Origin: Sphingobium sp. CAP-1
GTDB taxonomy: Bacteria > Pseudomonadota > Alphaproteobacteria > Sphingomonadales > Sphingomonadaceae
Direction of reading: 5' to 3'
Length of the DNA stretch: 64,000 bases
Assembly (NCBI RefSeq): GCF_009720145.1
Contig: NZ_CP046256.1
Location: 159,980-223,979, forward strand
Shown here: positions 26,864-35,950 of the stretch, one piece after another
Position numbering within the stretch: position 1 is the first letter of the stretch
How the letters are laid out: every line of letters begins with the position of its first letter
Made by a program: the position numbers and the translations under genes
The notes under the pieces: model-generated
What the model saw: only the letters and a program-made list of their open reading frames with translations
Told to the model about the DNA's origin: nothing
Databases searched by the model: none

Positions 26864-27856
26864 ATGACCAGACTGAGCCTTTCCCTCGCCTGTTGGGGCT
26901 ATGACCGCACCGAAGCCCTCCAGACGGGCGCGGTCCGGCCCGACGGCATCGACCTCAACTTTCAGGTTCTGGATGTCGAGGAAACCTTCTTCCGCATGCT
27001 GCGCAATCGAGAATTCGATGTCGCTGAACTGTCGATGTCGTCCTATTGCGTGACCCTGGGCCGCGAGAATCCTGGCTTCATCGCCATTCCCGTCTTTCCT
27101 TCGCGCTTCTTCCGCCACTCCTGCATTTTCGTCTCCGCCAAAAGCGGCATCGAAAAGCCCGAGGATCTCGTCGGCAAGCGGATCGGCGTGCCTGAATATC
27201 AGATGACGGCTCCGGTCTGGATCCGCGGCATCCTGCAGGACGAGTATGGCATTGATCCTGCGTCGGTCACCTACGTCACGGGTGGTGAAGAGGAGCCGGG
27301 GCGCGAGGAGAAGCTGAAGCTCAATCTACCCGACAAGTTCAAGGTCGAGCCGATCGGACCCACCCAGACCTTGAAGCGCATGCTGGCGGATGGAGAGATC
27401 GATGCGCTGCATACTGCGCGGGCGCCGTCGACCTTCTATTCGGAGCCGGGCAAGGTTCGGCGCCTCTTCCCCAATTTTGTGGACGTTGAAAAAGCCTATT
27501 TCGCGAAGACAGGAATCTTCCCGATCATGCATGTCGTGGCCATCCGGCGAGACGTGTATGAGAAGAATCGATGGATTGCTCAGGCGCTTTACAAGGCATT
27601 CGTAGAAGCCCAGCGGTTGAGCTATGAACAATTGTTGGTGTCGGCATCGCTGAAAACGATGTTGCCATGGCAGATCGCCGCAGTGGAGGACACTATTGCT
27701 ACGATGGGCAGGGAATGGTGGCCCTATGGCATCGAAAAGAACCGCCACGTCATCGAGACATTCACGCGTTACCATCACGAGCAGGGCCTGTCGCCCCGCC
27801 AGCTCACCATAGAAGAGATGTTCGCGCCCGAGACTTTCGCCGAGTTCCGCATCTAA
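26864..27856 (+). CDS. pht5: 4,5-dihydroxyphthalate decarboxylase (module 1)
   Basis: A 330-residue protein of the Pht5/OphC family, which has a periplasmic-binding-protein-like fold without a signal peptide. Family features include LACWGYDRTEAL at the N-terminus, RMLRNREFDVAELSMSSY, and the DGEIDAL and FPIMHVVAIRRD regions. It decarboxylates 4,5-dihydroxyphthalate to protocatechuate, the substrate of LigAB encoded 10 kb away. It is probably co-transcribed with the dehydrogenase gene. Confidence 0.9.
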   Translation: MTRLSLSLACWGYDRTEALQTGAVRPDGIDLNFQVLDVEETFFRMLRNREFDVAELSMSSYCVTLGRENPGFIAIPVFPSRFFRHSCIFVSAKSGIEKPEDLVGKRIGVPEYQMTAPVWIRGILQDEYGIDPASVTYVTGGEEEPGREEKLKLNLPDKFKVEPIGPTQTLKRMLADGEIDALHTARAPSTFYSEPGKVRRLFPNFVDVEKAYFAKTGIFPIMHVVAIRRDVYEKNRWIAQALYKAFVEAQRLSYEQLLVSASLKTMLPWQIAAVEDTIATMGREWWPYGIEKNRHVIETFTRYHHEQGLSPRQLTIEEMFAPETFAEFRI

Positions 27857-27891
27857 GAAACCATCCTGCACGAGGCCAGTCTACTGCTCAC

Positions 27892-27934
27892 ATGATGGTC
27901 CTCGGGACACGTTTAATATCCCGAGGACCATCAT
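27892..27934. repeat. Perfect 16-bp inverted repeat with 11-base loop
   Basis: Arms ATGATGGTCCTCGGGA (27892-27907) and its exact complement (27919-27934) flank an 11-base loop, in the 175-base gap between the decarboxylase and MarR genes. As RNA it would be a strong hairpin, but the downstream bases are not a T-run. It may terminate or attenuate transcription before the regulator gene, or protect mRNA ends. Module 2 has no equivalent. Confidence 0.7.
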
Positions 27935-28031
27935 AGGAATATGGGTTTCGGGTGCCGGGTACGGTTTTGCGATGCGTTCGTGCGGCGTCTGTGCGAGTGG
28001 AGGATCGGTTGAACCCGTCAGGAGTGAACAG

Positions 28032-28514
28032 ATGTCGAAGCACGCCCCCAAACTCGATCCGGAACTGAGTTTGGGCTATCAGGTTCGGCGCTGCCACCGA
28101 CGGTTCGATCGGCTCTTGAGTGCCTATTTGGCCAAGCACGAACTCAAAACCGGTTTCTGGTACTATCTTCGTGTCCTATGGCTCAGGGACGGGGTGACCC
28201 AAAAATATCTGAGCGACATGACTAACGTCACCGAAAATACGACGGTCGCCATGATAAACGCCATGCTTCGGCAAGGGCTGGTGCAACGCGCCAAGGACAA
28301 GGATGATCGTCGAAAATTGCGGATTACTCTTACAGATCATGGCCGTGCGCTCGAAAAGGAGCTGATGCAATACGCGATCGACATCAACAAGGTCGCTGTT
28401 GCTGGCATCGAGCCGCGCGAAGTTGAAATCTGTCGATCGGTCCTCGAGCGCATATCAGCCAATCTCGCTGCCGAATTTGATAGGCTGCCTGCGAAGCCTG
28501 CTGACGAAGGATGA
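28032..28514 (+). CDS. MarR-family regulator of phthalate module 1
   Basis: A 160-residue winged-helix regulator. The conserved parts are SLGYQVRRCHRRFDRLL at the N-terminus, the recognition region LSDMTNVTENTTVAMI and the wing DDRRKLRITLTDHG. AGGAG precedes ATG 28032. It is very similar to the regulator of module 2 at 59148. It probably represses the module until an aromatic ligand binds; the palindrome at 25604-25625 is the likely target. Confidence 0.88.
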   Translation: MSKHAPKLDPELSLGYQVRRCHRRFDRLLSAYLAKHELKTGFWYYLRVLWLRDGVTQKYLSDMTNVTENTTVAMINAMLRQGLVQRAKDKDDRRKLRITLTDHGRALEKELMQYAIDINKVAVAGIEPREVEICRSVLERISANLAAEFDRLPAKPADEG

Positions 28515-28576
28515 CTCCTCCACATCATCCCTGGATCAGGGGCAACAGGCCATGAACAGGGAGGGACGTGTGCGCC

Positions 28577-29617
28577 ATGGCTGAACGGGAAGGCCTCACG
28601 GCCACTCCAACTCCCGATAGAGGGAAGCCTTGGCGCAGCCTGACCGACCGTTTCGGCCGAACGATCACTTATGTCCGCCTGTCCGTCACCGATCGGTGCG
28701 ACCTGCGCTGCCGTTATTGCATGGCCGAGCGCATGGAGTTCCTGCCGCGCCAGGACCTCCTCACCCTGGAGGAACTGGCGGAACTGGCCGATGCCCTGAT
28801 CGCGCGAGGTGTGCGACGCATCCGCCTGACCGGTGGCGAGCCTCTGGTCCGTCGCGGCATCGTCGGGTTGGTGGAGGCGATCGGCCAACACATCGGCAAC
28901 GGCCTTGATGAGCTGACGATGACAACCAACGCTACCCAGCTCGCCACAGTCGCGCGCGACCTCCATCGATATGGCATTCGCAGACTCAACATCAGCCTCG
29001 ACAGCCTCGACCACGAGCGCTTCCGGGCGATCACCCGGCGCGGCGACCTGGACCAGGTGTTGGCCGGGATCGCCGCCGCGCAAGACGCGGGCCTCGCCGT
29101 GAAGATCAACATGGTTGCGCTCAAGGCGCTCAACGAAGATGAAATCGGAACAATGGTTGGCTGGTGCGGCGAACGGGGATTCGATCTCTCGCTGATCGAG
29201 ACGATGCCGTTGGGTGCGGTGGAAGAAGACCGGACCAATCATTATCTGCCCCTCGACCTCGTGAAACGTCGGCTGGCGCGCGAATATGTCCTGATTCCGT
29301 CGCTCCACCGAACCGGCGGACCGGCGCGCTATTATGACGTTGCCGAAACCAGTCGGCGGATAGGCTTCATTACGCCCCTCACCGACAATTTCTGCGCCGG
29401 CTGCAACCGCATCCGCATATCGGCTACTGGCACCATTTTTGGTTGTCTCGGCCGCGACCAGCGCATCGAACTGCGCGATGCGATGCGTGTTGGTGGCCGG
29501 GATGCGATCGACGCGGCGCTGGATGCCGTAATGACCGCCAAGCCACTCCGCCACGAGTTCGACATTGCGCGATCACAGCCGGCTGTCGAACGCCATATGA
29601 ACGTCACTGGCGGTTGA
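28577..29617 (+). CDS. moaA: MoaA, GTP 3',8-cyclase (molybdenum cofactor synthesis)
   Basis: A 346-residue radical SAM enzyme. The N-terminal cluster motif is CDLRCRYC (CX3CX2C), the SAM region LTGGEPLVR, and the C-terminal second-cluster motif FCAGCNRIRIS...GCLG. It makes the first intermediate of molybdopterin from GTP. Other moa genes are not next to it, so it is an orphan paralogue. It ends without the canonical GG; the last residues are NVTGG, which fits MoaA (C-terminal Gly-Gly). Confidence 0.92.
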   Translation: MAEREGLTATPTPDRGKPWRSLTDRFGRTITYVRLSVTDRCDLRCRYCMAERMEFLPRQDLLTLEELAELADALIARGVRRIRLTGGEPLVRRGIVGLVEAIGQHIGNGLDELTMTTNATQLATVARDLHRYGIRRLNISLDSLDHERFRAITRRGDLDQVLAGIAAAQDAGLAVKINMVALKALNEDEIGTMVGWCGERGFDLSLIETMPLGAVEEDRTNHYLPLDLVKRRLAREYVLIPSLHRTGGPARYYDVAETSRRIGFITPLTDNFCAGCNRIRISATGTIFGCLGRDQRIELRDAMRVGGRDAIDAALDAVMTAKPLRHEFDIARSQPAVERHMNVTGG

Positions 29618-29753
29618 GCGCCTCCATGATCTTTTGTTCGCCGACGCAGTATGGCCGTTACTTTTTGCGCGGCTGGTCGATTGATTTTCATAAAATTGGT
29701 CTGCCTTGAGAAAATTGGTCCATTTCTGAAGAGAGCCCGAGCGGGCGAAAGGA

Positions 29754-29912
29754 ATGGAGAAATATATGGGACGTCAGCGATTTACGCCGGAACAGATCAT
29801 CGCGAAGCTGCGTGAGGTTGATGTGATTGTCGGGCGAGGCGGGACCACCGACGAGGCCTGTCGTCAGATCGGGATTGCCGAACAGACGCTATATAGGTGG
29901 CGTAAGGCGACA
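29754..29912 (+). pseudogene. IS3-family OrfA remnant
   Basis: The first 50 codons match the start of an IS3-group OrfA (RQRFTPEQIIAKLREVDVIV, then the HTH EACRQIGIAEQTLYRWRK). The sequence then changes abruptly and no OrfB follows. It is a truncated insertion-sequence end. Confidence 0.8.
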
Positions 29913-30120
29913 GCCGCTGCTTCATATTCGTTGATAATGTCGGTCTTCTTCGCCATGATAAGCTCGTACGCACTACGTTGTTCGACTGTCGCACGAGCTT
30001 AATCGCGCGGTCGATTCAGCTACCGTAGTAACGGCCTGTCATCAACAGCCAGCGCGTTCGTTTTTTGCCGTTTCTCTTTGACAATCCAGTTCTAAAGAAA
30101 CGCTTGGAATCGGATGCGTC
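29913..30120. other. Gene-free segment
   Basis: About 200 bases between the IS3 remnant and the aldehyde dehydrogenase stop. I see no gene, RNA or clear repeat here; it may be the junction left by a deletion. Confidence 0.4.
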
Positions 30121-31614
30121 CTAACCGATCTGATGACAGACGAATTTCAAATTGAGATACTCATCGATCCCATATCGTGATCCTTCCCGCCCGAGACCGG
30201 ATTCCTTCACCCCACCGAAAGGCGCGACCTCCGTCGAAATCAGGCCGGTGTTGAGCCCAACCATCCCATATTCAAGAGCCTCACTCACCTTCCAACTGCG
30301 CTCAAGGGATTGCGTGTATACATAAGCCGCCAAGCCGCTGTCCGTGGCATTCGCCAAATTGATCGCCTCATCCTCTGTCTGGAAACGGACGAGGCCGGCA
30401 AGGGGGCCAAAGGTTTCCTCCCGACATAGGAGAGCATCCGGCGAAACATCTACGAGAACGGTCGGCTCGAAGAAATGGCCTGCCCCGGGCACTCGTCGCC
30501 CTCCGGTCAATATCCTGGCACCATGTTTGACGCCGTCTTCGATATGGCTTTCGACCTTTGCAACGGCACGTTCATCGATCAATGGCCCCTGATCCGCGCC
30601 GGTCGAAAGACCCGGCCCGACGGCAAGCGCGCGAACACGTGCCGCCAGCTGCCGGGAAAAGGCTTCATAAACGCCGGATTGGACCAGAATGCGATTTGTG
30701 CAGACGCAGGTCTGACCTGAATTCCGGAACTTTGATGCTATTGCGCCTTCAACCGCATCGTCGAGTTTCGCATCATCAAAGACAATGAACGGCGCGTTTC
30801 CACCCAATTCGAGGGAAACCTTCTTCACGGTGCTCATACAACGGGCGGCGAGCATCTTGCCAACGCCTGTCGAACCAGTGAAGGTGAACTTGCGAACGCG
30901 CTTGTCAGCCGTCAGCACATCGCCGATCGGCGCGGGCTGACCGGTCACGATATTGAAAACTCCCGCCGGCACTCCGGCCTGGTCGGCCAGCCACGCCAAA
31001 GCGAGCGCTGAAAGCGGCGTCAATTCCGACGGCTTCAGCACCATGGTACAGCCGGCAGCCAGAGCTGGCGCTGCCTTTCGGGTGATCATGGCGAGCGGAA
31101 AATTCCAGGGTGTTACAGCGCCTACCACACCCACGGGTTCGCGTCGCACCAGGAGACGGTGGTCGGCCGCATGAGGTGCTAAGACATCTCCGTTCACACG
31201 CTTCGCCTCCTCCGCGAACCATTCGATGAACGATGCCGCATACACCACCTCGGCCTTGGCCTCGTGCAACGGTTTGCCTTGCTCGGCCGTCAGAAGGCGC
31301 GCCAGATCATCCGTATGGACGAGCACCAGATCATACCAGCGCCGCAAAATCGCGGCCCGCTGCTTGCCTGTAGCTTTTCGCCAATCGGTCAAGGCACGAT
31401 AGGCCGCGTCGACGGCACCTTCGGCCTCGCGATACCCGAGATCCGGGACCGAGCCGACCAAGGAGCTGTCTGCCGGATTCAAGACGTCGATTCGCGCTTC
31501 GCCGTCGATCCATGCGCCATCGACAAAAGCTTGCGCCCGGAGCAGTTTTGGCTCCGCAAGGCTAAGATTCACGTTTGCTATTTCCCTGAAATCCAGTTTG
31601 GCATTCCCTAACAA
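30121..31614 (-). CDS. gabD: Succinate-semialdehyde dehydrogenase-like NAD(P) aldehyde dehydrogenase
   Basis: A 497-residue ALDH superfamily enzyme, closest in pattern to GabD: TPWNFPLAMITRK, KPSELTPLSA, FTGSTGVGK, the general base in LELGGNAP and the catalytic Cys in SGQTCVCTNR. The C-terminus has PFGGVKESGLGREGS. The exact semialdehyde is not deducible; GabD-type enzymes also take other semialdehydes. It lies downstream of tetR and the lig operon on the same strand. Confidence 0.85.
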   Translation of the reverse strand: MLGNAKLDFREIANVNLSLAEPKLLRAQAFVDGAWIDGEARIDVLNPADSSLVGSVPDLGYREAEGAVDAAYRALTDWRKATGKQRAAILRRWYDLVLVHTDDLARLLTAEQGKPLHEAKAEVVYAASFIEWFAEEAKRVNGDVLAPHAADHRLLVRREPVGVVGAVTPWNFPLAMITRKAAPALAAGCTMVLKPSELTPLSALALAWLADQAGVPAGVFNIVTGQPAPIGDVLTADKRVRKFTFTGSTGVGKMLAARCMSTVKKVSLELGGNAPFIVFDDAKLDDAVEGAIASKFRNSGQTCVCTNRILVQSGVYEAFSRQLAARVRALAVGPGLSTGADQGPLIDERAVAKVESHIEDGVKHGARILTGGRRVPGAGHFFEPTVLVDVSPDALLCREETFGPLAGLVRFQTEDEAINLANATDSGLAAYVYTQSLERSWKVSEALEYGMVGLNTGLISTEVAPFGGVKESGLGREGSRYGIDEYLNLKFVCHQIG

Positions 31615-31746
31615 ATCCGGCCGATGGATGCCTTCGCGGTATGGACACTCTCATTTGATGAGAAGCCATCCATTCTGATAGCTGATGCATGTAAACGCCC
31701 GACGATACTCGCGGAATCTTGATTGCGCGAAACCAGATGAGAAGCG

Positions 31747-32382
31747 TTAGTCCGGCGTGATAGCGACCAGTTTCGAGACACGCACCGCGCTTCGAGGGCG
31801 TCGCGCACCGCTCATCAAGGCATCGTCTGCGATCGCATGGATGCTATAATAGATCAGCGTTGATAGCGCGTGGGGATCATCCACACACCATGCGCCCTCC
31901 AGCGTTCCTTGTGAAAGCAGATCGCTGATATAGCCCACAAGCCCGTCGTTCACGGCCACGGATCTGAGCGGCGTATCCCCACTGAAGAAGATCACATCCC
32001 GCAACTCGGGCGTGTCCAGATAACTTTCCACCGCCGTCTCGACCAGAAGATCGATCCGCGTGAAAAAATCGTCGGATTCGCAAAGACTGATCCTGCTTTT
32101 GACACGGTTCAATATCATGTTGCAGAAGTTGTCCCGAAGTGCCGCACGCAATTCGGTCTTACTTGAAAAATAATGGTAAAGTGTGCCCTTAGCGAGGCCA
32201 GTTTCAACGCAAACGTCATCCATCGTCGTCGCGTCATAGCCTCGCTCAACAAACAATCGCCTCGCCGCTTCCAGAATTTCGACGCGCCGAAGCTGAGCCT
32301 TCCTCGGACCGGGCGGGGCACCGGCCGGCCGGCGAACTGCGGCCGCGACCCTGCGTCGCCGGTCCCGAACGACCCGTTTCAC
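31747..32382 (-). CDS. TetR-family transcriptional regulator
   Basis: A 211-residue protein with an N-terminal TetR HTH (ILEAARRLFVERGYDATTMD, then GLAKGTLYHYFSSKTEL). A basic Arg/Pro-rich extension of about 28 residues precedes it. It lies 9 bases after the aldo/keto reductase stop and upstream of the aldehyde dehydrogenase, which it may control. Confidence 0.88.
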   Translation of the reverse strand: MKRVVRDRRRRVAAAVRRPAGAPPGPRKAQLRRVEILEAARRLFVERGYDATTMDDVCVETGLAKGTLYHYFSSKTELRAALRDNFCNMILNRVKSRISLCESDDFFTRIDLLVETAVESYLDTPELRDVIFFSGDTPLRSVAVNDGLVGYISDLLSQGTLEGAWCVDDPHALSTLIYYSIHAIADDALMSGARRPRSAVRVSKLVAITPD

Positions 32383-32391
32383 CTGAACAGT

Positions 32392-33169
32392 CTAGCTGGC
32401 AAGCGGCTCACCCTCCCAAATCTCGGTACCAATTTGCGATTGGGCTTCCTTTGAATAACGAGGTCCCGAAACGGCGCCAAAAGCGAAAAGGGCGTCCACT
32501 TGGTCAAACACGACCTCGGAGATGGTCAACGACAGGGTATCCAGAATTTCATCGAGATGATCAATGTTCGTGGTCCCGGGGATCGGAACGACGAAGTCGC
32601 GCTTTGAAAGCAGCCAGGCGAGGCAGAGCTGCGCCGGAGTGCAATCTGCAGCCCGGGCCAACCCAGCCATCTGATCATAAAGCCCGAGGTTCCGCGTCAA
32701 ATGAGGTTCCTGGAACCGCGGCATCGCGGCTCTCAGGTCGCCTTGCTGGAAACCTGCCGTACCCACACTTCCCGCCAACAAGCCGCGAGCCAGAGGCGAG
32801 AAGGCGATAAAGCCAATCCCGAGCTCCTCGCAGCAATCGAGTACGGCAAGTTCCACATTGCGCGTCCAGGGCGAATATTCGGTCTGGACAGCTGTCACCG
32901 GATGGATCGCATGTACCGCGCGGATCGTTTCTGCCGATACTTCCGACAAACCGATCGTGCGAATTTTTCCTGCCTCCACTGCCCGCGACAGGGCGCCGAC
33001 CGACTCTTCCATCGGTACCTTCGGATCGAGGCGGTGAAGATAGTAGAGGTCGATGACATCGGTCCTCAATCGTATCAATGCTTCATCCAATGTCTGCGTG
33101 ATCGCCGCCGCCGAACCGTCGAGACCGCGTTTTCCATTGATCTCGCCAAGCGCGCATTTGCTGGCAAGG
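32392..33169 (-). pseudogene. Aldo/keto reductase, C-terminal piece (split by IS21 element B)
   Basis: About 257 codons of an AKR, beginning at the catalytic-lysine region (SKCALGE) and including VIDLYYLHRLDP (conserved His), SEVSAETI and FSPLARGLL. The 5' part is at 35671-35915. Removing the IS and one copy of GCAAGG restores a single 339-codon frame across the junction (reading DFVLASKC). The gene is therefore a recent IS knockout, possibly still partly translated from internal starts. Confidence 0.92.
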
Positions 33170-33274
33170 TGAGAACGGCGGAGCAATATTCGACCACGGT
33201 AGCGGCGGGATAGTCCTGCTGCGGGCGGCGTAAAAGTCGTCCACCTTGAAGCCTTTCTGCCGAGTCAGGGAGGT

Positions 33275-34783
33275 GTGGGGATCTACAGCGTGGAACTTTA
33301 TCTTCAGGTCCGTCTGGCTTGCGCGGATGGCATGAGCCAACGGGCGGCGGCGAAGCGTTTCAATGTGTCGCGCGAAACGGTACGCAAGATGCTGTCGTTT
33401 TCATCGCCGCCGGGTTACCGGCGCCAGTCCGTACCGCAGCGCCCGAAGCTGGACGGGTTTGTGGCGATCATTGATGGATGGCTTGAGGGTGACCGCAGTG
33501 TCCCGCGCAAGCAACGCCATACGGCGAAGCGGGTATTCGACCGTTTGCGCACCGAGCATGGTTTCACCGGCGGCTATACGATCATCAAGGATTACATCCG
33601 GGAGCGCGAACAGCGCAGCCGGGAGATGTTCGTGCCGCTGGCGCACCCTGCGGGAGATGCGCAGGCCGATTTCGGGGAAGCGCTGGTGGAGATCGGCGGG
33701 GTGGAGCAGAAGGCCTACTTCTTCGCGCTCGATCTGCCGCACAGTGATGCCTGCTATGTGCGGGCCTATCCGGCGGCGGTGGCGGAGGCCTGGGTGGACG
33801 GACACGTGCATGCCTTCGCGTTTTTCGGCGCGGTACCGCGCTCGATCGTCTATGACAACGATCGCTGCCTTGTGACGAAGATCCTGCCCGACGGCACGCG
33901 GCAGCGTGCCACGCTGTTCAGCGCTTTCCTGTCACATTACGTGATCCGCGACCGCTATGCTCGCCCGGGCAAGGGGAACGAGAAAGGCAATGTGGAGGGG
34001 CTGGTAGGCTATTGCCGGCGCAACTTCATGGTGCCGATCCCGAAGTTCCCGACCTGGGAGGCGTTCAACCTGTGGCTGGAGGAGCAATGCCGCAAGCGCC
34101 AGCAGGACAAGGTGCGCGGGCAGAGCGAGACGATCGGTGAGCGGCTGCAGCGCGATCTCGCGGCCATGCAGCCTCTGCCCGCTACACCCTTCGAGGCCTG
34201 CGATCAGAAAGGCGGGAGGGTCTCCTCGCAATCCCTGGTGCGCTACAGGACCAACGATTATTCGGTTCCGGTGGCCTGGGGCCATCAGGAGGTCTGGATC
34301 AGGGCCTATGTCGATGAGGTGGTGATCGGCTGCCGCAGCGAAGTCATCGCCCGTCATCCTCGTTGCTATGCCCGCGAGGAGGTTGTCTTCGACCCGCTCC
34401 ATTATCTCCCGCTGATCGAGCAGAAGATCAACGCATTCGACCAGGCTGCGCCTTTGCAGGGCTGGGACCTGCCCGAAGCGTTCACGACACTGCAGCGGTT
34501 GATGGAAGGGCGCATGCACAAACATGGCAGGCGCGAATATGTGCAGGTACTGCGCCTGCTGGAAACGTTCACCCTCGCCGATCTCCAGGCGGCGGTCGAA
34601 CAGGCCATCGATCTTGGCGCCATCGGCTTCGATGCCGTCAAGCACCTCGTCCTGTGCCGGATCGAACGCGTACCGCCCAGGCTGGACCTGGACGTCTATC
34701 CCTTCCTGCCACGCACCACGGTCGAGAAGACCTTTGCCAGAGCCTATCTGAGCCTGCTCTCCGACCGGCAGGAGGCCGCATGA
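33275..34783 (+). CDS. istA: IstA transposase of IS21 element B
   Basis: A 502-residue transposase starting at GTG with CAGGGAGG upstream. It has an N-terminal HTH (MSQRAAAKRFNVSRETVRKM) and a DDE core with Asp in DAQADFGEAL, Asp in IVYDNDR and Glu in GNEKGNVEGLVGYC. Complete. The stop overlaps the istB ATG. Confidence 0.96.
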   Translation: MGIYSVELYLQVRLACADGMSQRAAAKRFNVSRETVRKMLSFSSPPGYRRQSVPQRPKLDGFVAIIDGWLEGDRSVPRKQRHTAKRVFDRLRTEHGFTGGYTIIKDYIREREQRSREMFVPLAHPAGDAQADFGEALVEIGGVEQKAYFFALDLPHSDACYVRAYPAAVAEAWVDGHVHAFAFFGAVPRSIVYDNDRCLVTKILPDGTRQRATLFSAFLSHYVIRDRYARPGKGNEKGNVEGLVGYCRRNFMVPIPKFPTWEAFNLWLEEQCRKRQQDKVRGQSETIGERLQRDLAAMQPLPATPFEACDQKGGRVSSQSLVRYRTNDYSVPVAWGHQEVWIRAYVDEVVIGCRSEVIARHPRCYAREEVVFDPLHYLPLIEQKINAFDQAAPLQGWDLPEAFTTLQRLMEGRMHKHGRREYVQVLRLLETFTLADLQAAVEQAIDLGAIGFDAVKHLVLCRIERVPPRLDLDVYPFLPRTTVEKTFARAYLSLLSDRQEAA

Positions 34784-35547
34784 GCGATCAGGCCCCGGAG
34801 ATCCTTCTCGCTCACCATCTCAAGGCGCTCAAGCTGCCTACGTGCCTGCGTGAGCATCACAAGCTCGCGCGGCAATGTGCCGCTGAAGGCGTCGATCATA
34901 TCCGCTTCCTCGCCCGCCTCGTCGAGATGGAAATGATCGACAGGGAGCGTCGCATGGTCGAGCGGCGCATCAAGGCCGCGCGCTTCCCCGCCGTCAAAAG
35001 CCTCGACAGCTTCGACTTCGCCGCCATCCCCAGGCTCAACAAGATGCAGGTGCTCGAGATGGCGCGCTGCGAGTGGATCGAGCGGCGTGAGAACGCCATC
35101 GCTCTGGGGCCATCAGGCACCGGAAAGACGCACGTAGCGTTGGGGCTCGGACTGGCAGCATGCCAGAAAGGACTGTCGGTGGGCTTCACCACCGCGGCAG
35201 CGCTGGTCAGCGAAATGATGGAGGCCCGCGACGAGCGCCGTCTTCTGCGCTTCCAGAAGCAGATGGCCGGATACAAGCTGCTCATCATCGACGAACTGGG
35301 CTTTGTGCCGCTCTCCAAGACCGGCGCCGAACTGTTGTTCGAGCTGATCTCCCAGCGTTACGAACGCGGCTCCACCTTCATCACCAGCAACCTGCCCTTC
35401 GACGAATGGACCGAAACCTTCGGATCTGAGCGTCTCACAGGCGCGCTCCTCGATCGCCTGACCCATCACGTCAGCATCCTCGAGATGAACGGCGAAAGCT
35501 ATCGCCTCGCGCACAGCCGGGCCCGCAAGGCCAAAACCAGACCCTGA
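34780..35547 (+). CDS. istB: IstB helper ATPase of IS21 element B
   Basis: A 255-residue AAA+ protein starting at the ATGA overlap with istA. Walker A is GPSGTGKTHVALGL, Walker B LLIIDELGFVPL, sensor FITSNLPFDEW. Complete. Confidence 0.96.
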   Translation: MSDQAPEILLAHHLKALKLPTCLREHHKLARQCAAEGVDHIRFLARLVEMEMIDRERRMVERRIKAARFPAVKSLDSFDFAAIPRLNKMQVLEMARCEWIERRENAIALGPSGTGKTHVALGLGLAACQKGLSVGFTTAAALVSEMMEARDERRLLRFQKQMAGYKLLIIDELGFVPLSKTGAELLFELISQRYERGSTFITSNLPFDEWTETFGSERLTGALLDRLTHHVSILEMNGESYRLAHSRARKAKTRP

Positions 35548-35670
35548 AAATTACACCAATGCCGGGGGGAGTGGCCCTCGGGCTACGCCCTCACGCCACT
35601 CCCCCCGGCATGTAACACGATGGCCTGGTTTTACGCCGCCGAATGGCCGACTTTTGCTCCGCCGTTGACA

Positions 35671-35915
35671 GCAAGGACGAAATCCTTGCGGCGATGTCCC
35701 AAGGCACGCCCGATCAGCGTCTCATTTGCTCCGAACCCGTAGAGAGCAGCCGTATCGAAGAACGTGACGCCTCTATCCAACGCATGTAACAGTAGCCGTT
35801 CAGCTGCTTCAGCCTCGGGACGCGGCTGATACCCATGCGAAAGGTTCATGCAGCCAAGACCAATTGCTGACACGGAAAACGGGCCTAAAGCGCGCTTTGG
35901 AAGGGTCGCGGTCAT
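35671..35915 (-). pseudogene. Aldo/keto reductase, N-terminal piece (split by IS21 element B)
   Basis: About 81 codons from ATG 35915: KRALGPFSVSAIGLGCMNLS, then FFDTAALYGFGANETLIGRA with the catalytic Asp and Tyr of the AKR fold. It stops at the IS boundary just before the catalytic Lys. It begins 35 bases after ligC and so was a downstream member of the lig operon. Confidence 0.92.
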
Positions 35916-35950
35916 ACTATGCTCTTCCTGCCTGTGGTAGCGCGAAGGGA

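Larger units (their letters stand above)
33170..35670 (+). mobile_element. IS21-family insertion sequence B (2501 bp)
   Basis: The ends read TGAGAACGGCGGAGCAA at left and, in reverse complement, TGTCAACGGCGGAGCAA at right. A 6-bp target duplication GCAAGG lies at 33164-33169 and 35671-35676. It carries intact istA and istB. Element C (49641-52141) has the same length and identical encoded proteins, in opposite orientation. It interrupts the aldo/keto reductase gene of the lig operon. Confidence 0.97.

Noticed and set aside
21610..27856. Terephthalate or isophthalate pathway
   Set aside because: Those routes use a two-subunit oxygenase and a decarboxylating dihydrodiol dehydrogenase. Here a separate 4,5-dihydroxyphthalate decarboxylase and a NadC paralogue point to ortho-phthalate.
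27892..27934. Rho-independent terminator
   Set aside because: The stem is perfect, but the following bases (AGGAATATGG) are not a T-run, so it was listed as a repeat with unknown role.
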